DNA of 64,000 bases from Rhyzopertha dominica (taxonomy: Eukaryota; Arthropoda; Insecta; Coleoptera; Bostrichidae). The notes under the pieces are model-generated. The model did not search any database. It saw only the letters and a list, made by a program, of their open reading frames with translations, and was not told the DNA's origin. The position numbers and the translations under genes are program-made. The DNA is taken from contig QCXZ01000064.1 of assembly GCA_025024175.1 (NCBI GenBank), forward strand, positions 16,988,001 through 17,052,000, read 5' to 3'. Numbering within the stretch: position 1 is the stretch's first letter; every line of letters starts with the position of its first letter. Below, piece after piece: positions 47,531-58,720 of this stretch.

Positions 47531-50307
47531 CGCTAAAAAAAAAGATGTAACCAAAGTGCAGTGGGGACGCGAGACCACAGTAGCTCAGCGTAGGGGGTCG
47601 GGGTTGATAAAAAGATAAAAGAAATAAAAGAGGAGCGCCACAGATTTGATTGTTCCCCACTGTACGACTCCAAATCCGAAAAGTCAACAACGATGGCCGA
47701 AATAAAAGACCGGCGAATGCTTAACAAAGTGTTCGTTTAATTCCCAATCAATTATACCCATTAACAACGAACATATAAAAAAATCAAGATAAATAAAAGA
47801 AATAAGCTTATAATTATTAATTTATAATTCAATTGAGCTGACAAATAATTATTACTATACAAATAAGTAAACACCAAAGCAATTTGGCGATTGCGGGCCA
47901 CCAAAACAAGAATTACGCAAAAACTGAATGCAAAAAATATATATACTGAACGCCGTCGACCAAACGTGGACCGTAGCGCTACGCTCAACTCGGTTTGACG
48001 CGATTCGCGAAAACGTAAAGACCAAACTAAATATTTTAGAAAACCCTGCCGCAAAAAGCCAATGTCGATTGATACTCAATAAACGTATGCAAGAAAACAA
48101 ACTAAGGTAAGTATATCGAATTCACAAAAAGAAATAGTTACTATTACACTAGCTATGACAATTCAAGGGTTAACAGGACACAACAACAATTTTAATTAAT
48201 CAAAGTTCGCTAGTTCTATTACTTAAGTTTTAAAAATTAATGATATCAAGAACATTCAAACGGTGAGTATATGATGATTATAAAGAATTATTTTCAAAGA
48301 AACTTCACATGGATTGTACTCATCACTAGTGTTGCAGGTACGCTGACTCTTCGTGGATGACGACGTCTAAACGTGGATGGCTCTATGTGGTCTATGTATC
48401 GATGGCCTATGGTGCTGCTTACGGTCTTACGTAACCCACAGGTGGATGGAACTTTGACGACAATTAAGAAAAGGGGTAAACAAAAGCCTGAGATATAAAA
48501 GAAACGGATACGTAAGTATAAATATACGGGGTAATAAATGCTGAAAAACCTCTGATGTTATGCGGCTGCAGGTAGGTGCACTGAAAATTGCTTGGGCATC
48601 CGGCACACGGCCGATACTGCTTCGATGACGACTACTACGCATGTTCACGAAACAGATCCCCAAATTGGTGCTCGAAGAGAAATCCGGCACAAAACAACAA
48701 GCCGATTTGGTATTAATTATATTACAACAAATTAATACACGAAAAACTCGCAGCAACCAATTTGCTAAATCGCAATGACAATTTTTATTTGCACATCGAC
48801 TTCAACGAATCACGTTCGATCGATCAGTGTCTCGAATATATTCAACGGTACAACCCGTATAGCGATAGCGACAACAAGGGAAACAAAAAAACGACTAAAG
48901 AAGATCAAGGTTGTAAACAGCCGTTCCAGTCGGGAATAATAATAAGGAAATACGATGTTTCGAATTAATGTTTTTAAATAAATCCATAAAGATACTTGTA
49001 TTATAAATTTTTGCAAAAAAAGTGTTACACGTTCCCTGCTCAGGCGCATATTTTGTGTAGCACAACTGGATTGCCCATGGCTCTTATCTAGACCTTTTTT
49101 GGTTCTGGTTCCTTGACCAAGTACGAGACAGAGAACAGAGAACGGTGTTTTATTATGTATATGTTAGCCAGGTATATACGTACTGTGTAACCAGTTCAGT
49201 TTAATAGCAGATTGTTGCGAAATAAACATAATCAAGTATCTAGTATGAGAATTCTGTTTTTGCAGAAAAATAACCGGTGCAATTTAAGCGCTGCATAAAG
49301 ATATAAAGTTAAAGTGCGGTTACAACGACTCAAAATAATACGCTATTGATATATCTACGACGAACAATTATGGAGCAGCTTCCAGTCCTTGATATATCAT
49401 TAGAGCTAAACGGTGTGTATTTTCGTATTCAAGCGCAGACACGCTAAACAAGTATTTTCTACAGATACCAGAGAGGATGTTTAGAGGTATCCTTAAGGGA
49501 ATAGCCTGCATCGTGCATCGTTGCTACAACGCGCACAATCGATTGCACTAAAAAAGCGGGCACGAAAAAGAAGTTTTCCGCCAGCGCACCTGGAAGAAGA
49601 AGTAATGTTTCCGACTGAAATCAATACCGGCTAAATCTTGAAAAAGTCTATCGTCTTGGGGCATATATTTTTATTATTCACGCCCCACAACTTATACGAG
49701 ATTGAAATACATGTACTGACTTTTCGCACAATCTCACGGGAGCTAAATATTTCCGTAAAGAATAGGAAACGTTCTCCGGAAAAAGGGGGCAAAGCGCACG
49801 AGCTAAGAAAAGCGGAATGACAAATGCCGGGTTGAGGAAATCCTGAGGCGTTGTGATGAGGAAGGTGATAGGGCGGGGGGTTTATTCCAGACAGCTAAAT
49901 AAGAGCGCTATGTGTTTCCTCACTTGTGTTTAACAAAACAGAACGTGAAAGAGTTTTTACCGTTGATATCTTGAGATGCTACAAGGTCATGGAATGACCC
50001 AGTTTATTTTACGTTTGCTCGAATCGCACTGAACGGAATAGACTGATGCATATGGTTCAAATAGGTACTTCATTTTGTACATAAATACGCATCTGTATTG
50101 CAAAGAACATTCAAGGCGAGAAATGTTTATTCAATTAAACTTTAATATTATCGTCAAGAGTGAGTGAACATATAACGTATAACAGCTGGTAAGTAAATGA
50201 GATGTGAACAACTAGAGAAGAGAAAAAACTTCAGCCGACAAGCTTTTTTACGGACCACAACAGTTCTAGCATCGTTAATTTCTCGGGATAAAATAAGTTT
50301 TAATATA
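47531..50307. other. Unassigned; possible decayed retroelement sequence
   Basis: Around 47928-48110 a 60-codon plus-strand ORF has balanced composition and ends in AAGGTAAGT, which fits a splice donor, but I do not recognise it. Around 48640-48770, LVLEEKSGTKQQADLVLIILQQ is open in one frame and looks coding-like, without a known match. Nothing firm is seen in the remainder. Confidence 0.35.
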
Positions 50308-50391
50308 ACGTTGCTTATTTGACCTTGATGTTTCGACACTAATGTCGGTGTCTTCCTCAGACGTAGTTCTAAAACTGAAGTGTCCTAGTCT
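50308..50391 (-). repeat. PLE terminal segment with hammerhead-like motif (left arm)
   Basis: This 84-bp arm is the inverse of 50668-50751 with a few mismatches. On the minus strand it contains CTGAGGA (50360-50354), one extra A, a GACAC/GTGTC hairpin, and GAAAC (50334-50330). It lies just downstream of a PLE endonuclease remnant on the same strand, where PLEs carry their hammerhead-bearing terminal repeats. Confidence 0.6.
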
Positions 50392-50419
50392 GCTCCGGTA
50401 TTTATACTCGTCCGGTTCA

Positions 50420-50640
50420 CTGATGCGTGGACGTTGTTACGCATGACCGGTTTCCAGATTTCAGGTAGTTCGATGCCTTGGTCTCAGTTATAATTGTGCT
50501 GATTCTTCTGGATTTCGATGGCTTCCCTGTACAGTCTCGGCCAGAATCTCGCTTCCCTTGACAGCATCTGTGCCCCCTCGAATTTGGTGATGTGGCCAGT
50601 CTCCATTTGGTGTCCTGCTGCAGCCGAGGAGGCACAAATG
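50420..50640 (-). pseudogene. Penelope-like GIY-YIG endonuclease C-terminal fragment
   Basis: The minus strand reads AAAGHQMETGHITKFEGAQ, then a WPRLYREAIEIQKNQHNYN block, a stop, and QGIELPEIWKP. This matches the end of PLE endonucleases (AEHxxxTGHxIxFxxTxVL, xRxxxEAIEIxKxxxNFNRDxGxxLSxxW). The YIG motif is missing. An internal inverted duplication (CTCGGCCAGAATCTCG at about 50539 against its inverse near 50656-50672) has rearranged the upstream part. It sits between the two inverted arms 50308-50391 and 50668-50751. Confidence 0.75.
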
Positions 50641-50667
50641 CTGTCAAGGGAACCGAGATTCTGGCCG

Positions 50668-50751
50668 AGACTAAGACACTTCAGTTTCAGAGCTACTTCT
50701 GAGGAAGACACCGACATGAGTGTCGAAACGTCAAGGTCGAATAAGCAACGT
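50668..50751 (+). repeat. PLE terminal segment with hammerhead-like motif (right arm)
   Basis: Inverse of 50308-50391. The plus strand gives CTGAGGA (50699-50705), an extra A, GACAC, an 8-nt loop, GTGTC, and GAAACGTC (50725-50732). Confidence 0.6.
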
Positions 50752-53239
50752 GGGAACTAGCCCGGAAAACAACATGTCATCGACAACAACCACGGAAGCC
50801 TTTAAACCAAAAGTTTTAATATACTTGTGTTTTGCAAATTAATACCAAACGCACATATTACATGTATTATGTAGTTTTCTCTCTTACGATAATAGTTCGC
50901 GAAACCGCGGTTATTAAAAACAGTGTATCAGGATCTTTAAAAAATATTATTTTAAGACATGGGTGTTTCTCTGTATAAAATGGGTTAAAATACCACGGAA
51001 TTAGACCAATGAAGAGCTACTTTTCATTCTATTACTAATTTCTGTTTAAGCTAAATTTGTAGAAGTTGTGGGATAAAACTGCACACACAGNAATTTAAGA
51101 ATGNAAAGGATTGATTGGTGATACCGTTCACGGNAACAACAAAGGGTGTAGAAATCTAATTACGTTATCAAACGAGCGGACAACAATATATTTCAGCATN
51201 CCAGCGAACTAAGGAAGGTTAGCTCATTGATCATTTTCTGACGTTTCATCCCACCTGTGTACCTTGTAGACAATCAACACACTATTATACTGGAAATAAG
51301 CACAAGAGCTTATTATCACTATAATAATTTGTATAATAGTACTTTGTTTTTATTGATTGACAAAGCAGTTTTGTCAAATCTCATGTTTTCCATTATTTGT
51401 GCAAAAGAATGCGAAAAGATTGACGAAATCAATGGTAAAATGAAGGCTGTAAAAGATTAAAAAATAATCTATTGATTATTAGGCGAGAATGACAATAAAA
51501 ATAATTCTCCAGGACACCCACTCGAGCCTACGTCTCTCGACATTGTTGCCATTTGGCAATACACATTCGAGCTTACAACTATCGTGGCTATTGCTAAGCA
51601 ACAGTTCTCGAAGTTCTGTCGAATTATTTTCAATTTATTCTCACTCTATTGTGGTATTATAACTGAAAATAGCTAAGTTTTTAAACCTATTTTGTTAGTT
51701 CATTTGTAATTTAAGTATTAATTATTTAATTAATTAAATGATTTGTTAAAATTGTCCAACAAGGTTGTACTCATACCCACAAGAGTTCTCAGAGTTTACC
51801 TTCTTTCTTATACAGGGAAAATAATACTAAATAATTTCCTTCTTCTTCTGCAACCAGTTATTCTGAAAGAAAAGAGTGTTACAGATACATAATGATACGC
51901 AACAATTTTCTTAAAGAAGAATTAATTAGTTATAATTCCACGTTGAGAATATGGATCAGTTTTCAATTTTTAATGTATAATCGGTTACCAAATTCATGAA
52001 ATGTCTGCATTCAAGGTTGAGACACTATTGCAGACTCAACAATAAATTTCTTATTTTTTTTTAATAAACTACTCATGTATAAGATCAATAGTTACTGGGC
52101 ATCTAGTTATAAATTTTAATATATTTATCTTTTCATTAACTTTGCAACTGAATGTGTATTCAAAAATATGCACGCTCTTGAACCGTTATATACTTGCAGC
52201 GTAAGTGTGTATGTCGTGAAGTTAAGTAGAATGGGAAAAAAGAAAATTTTAATTTAAATTTTAAAATCAGGCGTCTCTAGAATGTGATCGCAAATTATTA
52301 TATGTTTTCTTCCGGCATATTTTAGATGAACTTTGCGCAATAATCCTGAATTACAAGATAAAATTCTACCACAGCGGAATTCACTCTTTAGAGACCGCTC
52401 TACACAATAGAAACATGTTCATTTCCAATAATGTGAAACCATTAATTTTTAACTCAACTGCTGGGTAGAGCAAACCTATTGCTAATGCTGTTTGCAGCGC
52501 GCAAGGTGCTTTTAAAGCGTTTGTATTCTCCTGCTTGTGTATTTAGAGGAAGACCGTATTGAACGGGCGAACCAGTAATGAAAGTGCAGGACACAAAGGG
52601 CACAGCGCACAAAAGTCGTTTGGGAAGCGTCTAAAACAAAGTCGATAACCCAGCAGTTCCTGGTGGAATAAATCTGCAGGCCTACGATAACGAGACGTCA
52701 CTGGGGCTATAACGATGGCTAAATCTCGTAGAACAACGTCTTAAAGTCTCGCTAAACATGTAATGCTTTCTTTGACGGGATGAAGCGCTGTTTGTTCGTT
52801 GCCATACAGAGCGAGGTAGTACATCGCGCAAGTTTTTCAATTACGTGCCTGCTTGCTGATGTCAAATATTTAACGGAATCAACTTGGTTACTAAATACTG
52901 TCTCACGAATTGGTTAAAGCTGAAACTATAGTTCTTAGTATATAGTTTTCAGCTTTTCTACTGCCAAGAAATTCAGCTACATCTTCTTAACACATTTTTA
53001 TGCAAATGTTTCAACACCATCCAAACTTTCCTCAATCATTGTCGTTTTCATAAGCTCCCTTGTCTGTGGGTCTGTATCTTTTTTTTTATTTTAGCCCCAC
53101 TGAACCTAGGGATTTATTATTTAAGTAAATGAGACCTGGACCATTTTTATCCATCACCTAAACAACATTTTTCGTTAATCCGGATGTGATGTGCTAGGAA
53201 GAAAGATATATAGGTTCTGAATATATGAGTGATTTAGTT
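50752..53239. other. No recognised feature
   Basis: AT-rich with Ns at 51092, 51104, 51134 and 51200. Only short ORFs without recognisable domains are present. Confidence 0.5.
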
Positions 53240-54240
53240 ACTTACTTTTTGTCTAGGTACCAAATTTCCTTTAAGCCATTGCTCTTTGAGAAAAATATTT
53301 TTGCGATCTCTGCGATCCGACTCGCAAGAAAACAAAAAACGAGTATTATAATTTTCAAAACGTTATATATATTCCAAGTATGTTGTTGGTATTGCACTTG
53401 ATATTTGGTATTTGATGATAGGTTCTGTACGTTACTATACATCTCTTTCATATGAGCTGCAGATGCAAGAGAAGTCGAAGGTTTCTCATTTCCAATATGA
53501 AGAAGCGTGGATTTTAAGCTGCTGAGTTTGGGTGTCCTATAAACAACTTTCATTCCTAAAAATCATGACGGTTTCGTAACTTAATAAGTAATAAGTCAGT
53601 ATCAGAACAATAACTGTATTACCTACTGAGAAGAGCAACTATTGAGGTCTTTTTCTCATCGACAATAACAAATCTGTTCCTTCTCAAGTAAATTCTAACC
53701 CTTTAATCGGGACGCCCACGATCCTACCTGATATCTTGACAAGTTTAAATAACAGCTAGATCAATGAGTTCAAACATATTTACTTTTTATAGGTCATGTA
53801 GACTTTCTACTGAATGTTAGTCTTTTATGTAGTCTTTCTATTTACTTAATTGTTAATATCCATCACCAGAGTTTCTGAATCTAAACTCATTTTTTGTGCT
53901 GGCCTTACGATTGGAAGCTTGTCGTTGTAAGAAACAGGCCTGATGGCTGAGGGGGGTTGAAATACTTAACAGTCTTTTGATTTTCTAGTACTTTTTCTAA
54001 TGCGCAAATACCGATTTGCTTTGGTTCCTTCCATACCATTGGGGCTGCAGGTGTCATATGTTCAACCAAACCAGTAAATGCGAGGGCCCAAGACATTTGG
54101 CAGCCAACATAAAATTTATAAGCCTTTCTTGTCAAGGAAGCAATACTTCTTCTTTTGGAATTCAAACTTATTTCACAATGCGAAAGACAGAAATTGTTTG
54201 GATAGTTTCTCCAATTTTGCGGTATTATAAGGACTTGTAG
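53240..54240 (-). pseudogene. Pseudogene of a multicopy arthropod gene family of unknown function
   Basis: Minus strand with frame changes. About 54165-53990 gives RKAYKFYVGC and MTPAAPMVWKEPKQ, recalling an N-terminal block RKxYxLYFxCKxGDQDKxWAPHxxCxxC...MPxxxPMVWREP, although the WAPHxxC part is destroyed here. Then PPQPSAIRPVSYNDKLPI resembles the YPNLPSAIRPVPH block that follows it. From 53553 to 53242 an open frame includes LKSTLLHIGNEKPSTSLAS, then HMKEMYSN and a QQHTWNI block, like SLKAVLLHNGN...VHMKExYxN...HxWxIC in the same family. I know this family only as repeated, unnamed arthropod genes, probably carried by a transposon. Function is unknown. The comparison rests on memory of the pattern. 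Confidence 0.55.
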
Positions 54241-56004
54241 AAAAACATGTTCTAACTTCAGGAAAGCCGAATTACTTATACTATTCTTCTATCACACAGA
54301 TAACAGCATCAAAACGTTAACGTTGTAATATTAACATGTTTAATATTCCTATATTATACTTGTAAATAAGAGGGCTGTGTTGTGCATATCTTTCTTGGAA
54401 GATCGCCTTATAAATTTAGGGCCTTATAGGTTAACTACCTGCTTTCCTATTGTTTTAAACAATATATCATTATTATTATTATCGTCATTATTATTATTTT
54501 TAAGTATATTTCAAAATATATCAAAGATGTTCCAAAGATGCATAGCGTCTCAAAAACATACGCAATTTGAAGCTCTGCCTAACCAAGTATTTCGTAAAGT
54601 GTTACATTATCGGAGTTTAGCATCAAGTGAATGACTTATTTTTAGGTAACGTGCAGCTAGTTAGTTAACTAGCATTAAATTTGCCCTATTTACCATCTCC
54701 TATATTAATACAATATACCCAGCACCAAATGCAAATCTGGCCTCTTAGCGTGCCCATTTTCAATTATTAAGCTGCTTATAAACGTCCGACGCCACGACAT
54801 CCTGGATTTTTAGGGTTCCTCCAAAAGCAGTTTTTCCTCAAATGCGCACTTAGGAGAAACATAATTTATAATTACGCCGGGGTCGGATCGTAAAAGTATA
54901 TTGCTTTGTTAATAATTTTACTAAGGCTCTGAGCTATATAATGATTATCGTAAATTCAAGCAAAATCTCTACGATTTCTGAAGTTCGCTGGAGGGCTGCG
55001 GAATATTGATCATGTTATTTGACACTAGGTTAATTCTCGATTATTTATACAAATTGTTATATTATATGTATTTATATTTCCTTAAGAGTTGTTGGTTGAA
55101 CTTGTTACACTGTTGCGCTTTTTATTGGCATATCTCCTTTGTTTTTGCACATCGAATATATCGTATACTGTAAGAATTTCCATATGGTGCATAATTAGTC
55201 AGTTGACTTATGCGAAGGAAGGCTGATTATTTTGTGCTCTAAAAGCTATCAACTATGGGTGTCGTCAGTGTATAATGAATTATAGCTTTTAGAAAATTGT
55301 ATTTGTACCAAGAATAGCTGATAGCAATAGGCGAATCACAAAGTTGTTAAGATAAGAAAATCGTGATTCTAGAAACGCCTTATGCTTTTTTTTAGTTTTA
55401 CCAATCCTGATTCACACCTCTGATACCCTAATTAATCGTCTACTAACATGACGGTAAGTTCGAACAAAACGGGAACCCCGGAGTTCCGGGCGTTCCGGTA
55501 GCGCTTGTATTAGTAGATAAATGTCGCAGCACAAAAGGCAATGATAATTTATACCGCTGACACAGATTACGAGACGAGAACTATGTATATTACGTCTTTG
55601 TGCCTTAACCGCGTTTTAGTCAGTCTTCGCGCTTTTGAATTTAATGTAGCAGCATGAATTGGATTTAAAGTTTTGCAACTAGTCGTAGTTTATGTGTACC
55701 TCACTAGTTCCACAGGAAAGTTACTGTCAGTCCCCGCACCTGAACAAAGTCCGCTTTAATCAGTTGACGTTATTCCTCTCCTCCGGCAGTTGAGCGAATT
55801 TTAGCTTCGACGTTGTTTATTTTCTGTTTACATATTAATGACTCCTTTTGAGGGGTTTCCTTGGAAATTTTGAAGTTGGACTTTATAAAATACCCTGCCT
55901 CCCTCCAAAAAAAAACGGCGTAATATAATATTTTGAAGCGTTCTCGACGTTTATTATTTAATTGAAAACGAAAAAGCAAATAGAAAGGGCAAAGATGGAA
56001 AATG
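54241..56004. other. No recognised feature
   Basis: Holds a short interrupted ATT-rich tract at about 54468-54510 and the left flank of the Gypsy element. No coding motifs are seen. AATG (56001-56004) would be part of the target site if a matching copy lies beyond the window. Confidence 0.5.
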
Positions 56005-56940
56005 TGTTACCTTCCTAAATTTGGTAGCCAACAAATTATGAAAAGAAACTACAAAACAAAATTCAAAGTAATTCAGAAATTCACAAACGCACTTCAAACA
56101 CTAGCACCGAGGACACTGGTATTACCACGTTCTTAAATTGCCTCTACTTGAGAGGACCAAGAAAAAAACTTATTAGTGTAGGGGGGATCCAGGTTGCGCG
56201 GTTTGCCGAGCTTACCCAGGGTTGAACGGGGCGTGGTTCTATCTCGTAGTAACAACGTTAATAATTATCGATATTCGAAGAGCGCCACCCGAATCGCGGA
56301 CCGCACGAAGATTTGGCAACCCCGACACCCTCACCTAACTTCACGTCAATCAATTCGGGAAACTGACAAATATGTGGTCACCGAGGTCAACAATAACGAT
56401 GATGAGACAATACAAGAACAACCATAAAGTCCAGTGCAACACAAGATGTACTTTATTACGTAAGTGTATAGTTGGTACAGGCAAACATGCCCACCCACGA
56501 AAGTATATACACCAGGTACAACTAAAGTGAATCAAAAAGGTAAGTAACTGCTGTGGAAACTACAGAATTTCAAGGTAAGTAAAGTTAGATAATTTAAAAT
56601 TCTCTTATGGAACACCAAAAAAAAACAGTTAATAATAATCACAACTATACTTTCCGCTAAAGTCAACAAAAGAAATATACTATCAAAATTTTAATATTCC
56701 AAAGCTTAACTTAATTTAATGTACTTAAATTGTAGCCAGACTTTATGGCATACACAAGAATGAAAAGCTACACAAAAAAAAAAAATGTGATACAACAAAG
56801 ATGAAACCCTATTGGGTCACCCGCTACAGCTGTACTGGGCTCACACGCTTCGCTTACACAACTATTAAGAAAATATTTGCTGCAAAGGCCTGCAGCAACA
56901 ACACAAAAACAATCAAAATTGTAAGCAAGAAAAAAAAGGA

Positions 56941-57180
56941 ATTACACTGCAATTATTGAAAACGCGGTAAAATTGCTCAACAATGTCTAATCATTATTTT
57001 TAGAATGTTACCAAAAAGGAAACGCGAAAATACAAAGCAATTAGTATAAATGCGGTGAAATTACTCGATAATGTCCAATCACTAATCTTAAAATGTACAC
57101 GAAGGAAAAGAGAAAATACGAAGCAGTTATTGTAAATGCGGTGAAATTACTCAACAGTGTCTAATCACTAATCTTATCTG
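56941..57180 (-). repeat. LTR-internal tandem array, three ~87-bp units
   Basis: GCGGT-AAATT-CTC is found at 56964, 57052 and 57138, each followed by AATGTC-AATCA or similar, giving periods of 88 and 86 bp. The third unit is partial. Arrays in an LTR commonly act as promoter or enhancer elements; no such role is shown here. Confidence 0.75.
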
Positions 57181-57236
57181 TTTCCCCTATGGTGGAGATC
57201 TGATTCCTGGTCACTCCGGGATTTCCACTGGCTTCC

Positions 57237-57395
57237 TGGAGGTTACTAATCCACAGTCAGATGAAGAGGAATGGTCCTGAATGGTTACAGCCGAAGTATA
57301 CAGATGGAACACTGGCTGGAGGTTACTAATCCACGGTCAGATTAAGAAAAATGGGCCTGAATGGTTACAGCCAACGTGATTCAGATGAAACACTG
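57237..57395 (-). repeat. LTR-internal tandem duplication, two 80-bp units
   Basis: TGGAGGTTACTAATCCAC occurs at 57237 and 57317, and CCTGAATGGTTACAGCC at 57276 and 57356, an 80-bp period. The two units differ at a few positions. Confidence 0.85.
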
Positions 57396-58127
57396 TCAGG
57401 TAAGATTTGTGAACCCAGAAAAACTGGCCTAAAAATACATTTGCCATTGTGAATTACTCTTATCAGAAATTCAATTTATACAGGAAGAAAAGTTGGATGA
57501 CTATCGATGAGGTACATACCTGGTGTTCGACCAGACCATGTGCTCTGATGGAAAAAACAGCAAGTATTCTGGCTTTTATTCCCCGAAAGCTCAGGAAAAG
57601 TTTATTCTAACGGCACTAAATGATCCCACTAAGGCCTTCCAACATTAAAAATTTTCTGTTCGGAAACACAACTGTATAGTGCCCGTTATCCACAGGTAAA
57701 ACCAAAAATGTGGCAAACTTTTACACCAGCCAAAATCAGAATGAATCACTGTTTTAGATAAGTCATCAGATAGAGGTCGACAGCCTAGGGTCCTTCAGAT
57801 TTTACCAACCGGATGATAAGACCAACCTTGACTCTAAGAACCGACCGACAGATTGTAAACAATAACCTGCAAAGCATTCTAGAGCAGATTTACACGGAAA
57901 GACAATTAGAGTAAAATACCGCTTCTAACAAAATGTCCACATCATAAGGATCAATACACATCTTAAAATAATTTCACGGTAGACAATGCTATAAAAGGAA
58001 AAATATTGGATTCTCCAACCCGGAAAGATAGGCAACCAACTCAACCATATCAATTGTAAACATCCAGAGAAATAAAGAAGACGGATAATTTCTGTGTAAA
58101 ACCCTTCTGAAAAATCAAACTGTAACA

Positions 58128-58141
58128 CTCCCCCCCTCCTT
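58128..58141 (-). other. Polypurine tract of the Gypsy element
   Basis: Minus strand AAGGAGGGGGGGAG directly abuts the 3' LTR start (TGTTAC in sense). It is the expected primer for plus-strand DNA synthesis. Confidence 0.9.
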
Positions 58142-58720
58142 GGAAGCAAGTAAATTTCATAAAGAAATTTACTGCTCAGGACAGCCAAAAGAAAAAAAGG
58201 ACATTCACCTTTGAATTAGGAATTCTCAACCAAGAAATACCTTAAATCTCCACAGATACACTGCCAAACTGAAGACCCCACAAAACACCTAACTTACCAA
58301 TCCGATTACGGGAAAAAAAAATAGGAGAAGAATACATACACAGTGCAATGAGAATCCTTCAGTTATAGAGGAAAACAACTTAAGGGTATTCAATAAAAAA
58401 AAAATAAAAATCCTAATTTATTGACGCTGGGACCTCTCTACCACTACAAATCCGTACTAGACGAAATCATCCGAACCACATATTCCGAGAATGGTCAAGA
58501 TCGAAGACTTTATGCAAGCAAACCTTAATCCGCGAGAGCGACAGGCACAAACTACACAACCAAGAACTGATTGCCTACATAGACGGCAGGAGGAAAGGAA
58601 AAAAAATATTGCCAGCCATCAAAAAGTGGGAGCAAGATGACATACTCCGACATCCTCTAATATAAAAAAAAAACGAAATAAAGAAAGAGAACAACAAATA
58701 GATTTATTCCGTGAACTATA
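58142..58720 (-). other. 3' untranslated region of the Gypsy element
   Basis: 579 bp between the pol stop and the polypurine tract. No ORF that could be env or an accessory gene is present on either strand. Confidence 0.8.

Larger units (their letters stand above)
56005..58127 (-). repeat. 3' LTR of the Gypsy element (2123 bp)
   Basis: It starts TGTTAC at 56005 and ends GTAACA at 58127 on the plus strand, a 6-bp inverted terminus of the TG...CA type. The inner boundary is fixed by the adjoining polypurine tract (58128-58141). Its first 386 bp match 63615-64000 without a difference. At 2123 bp it is much longer than most Gypsy LTRs. It carries two tandem repeat arrays. The ORFs inside it are short and not credible as genes. 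Confidence 0.93.

Noticed and set aside
58142..58720. Possible env or accessory gene after pol
   Set aside because: No ORF of useful length is present between the pol stop and the polypurine tract on the sense strand.
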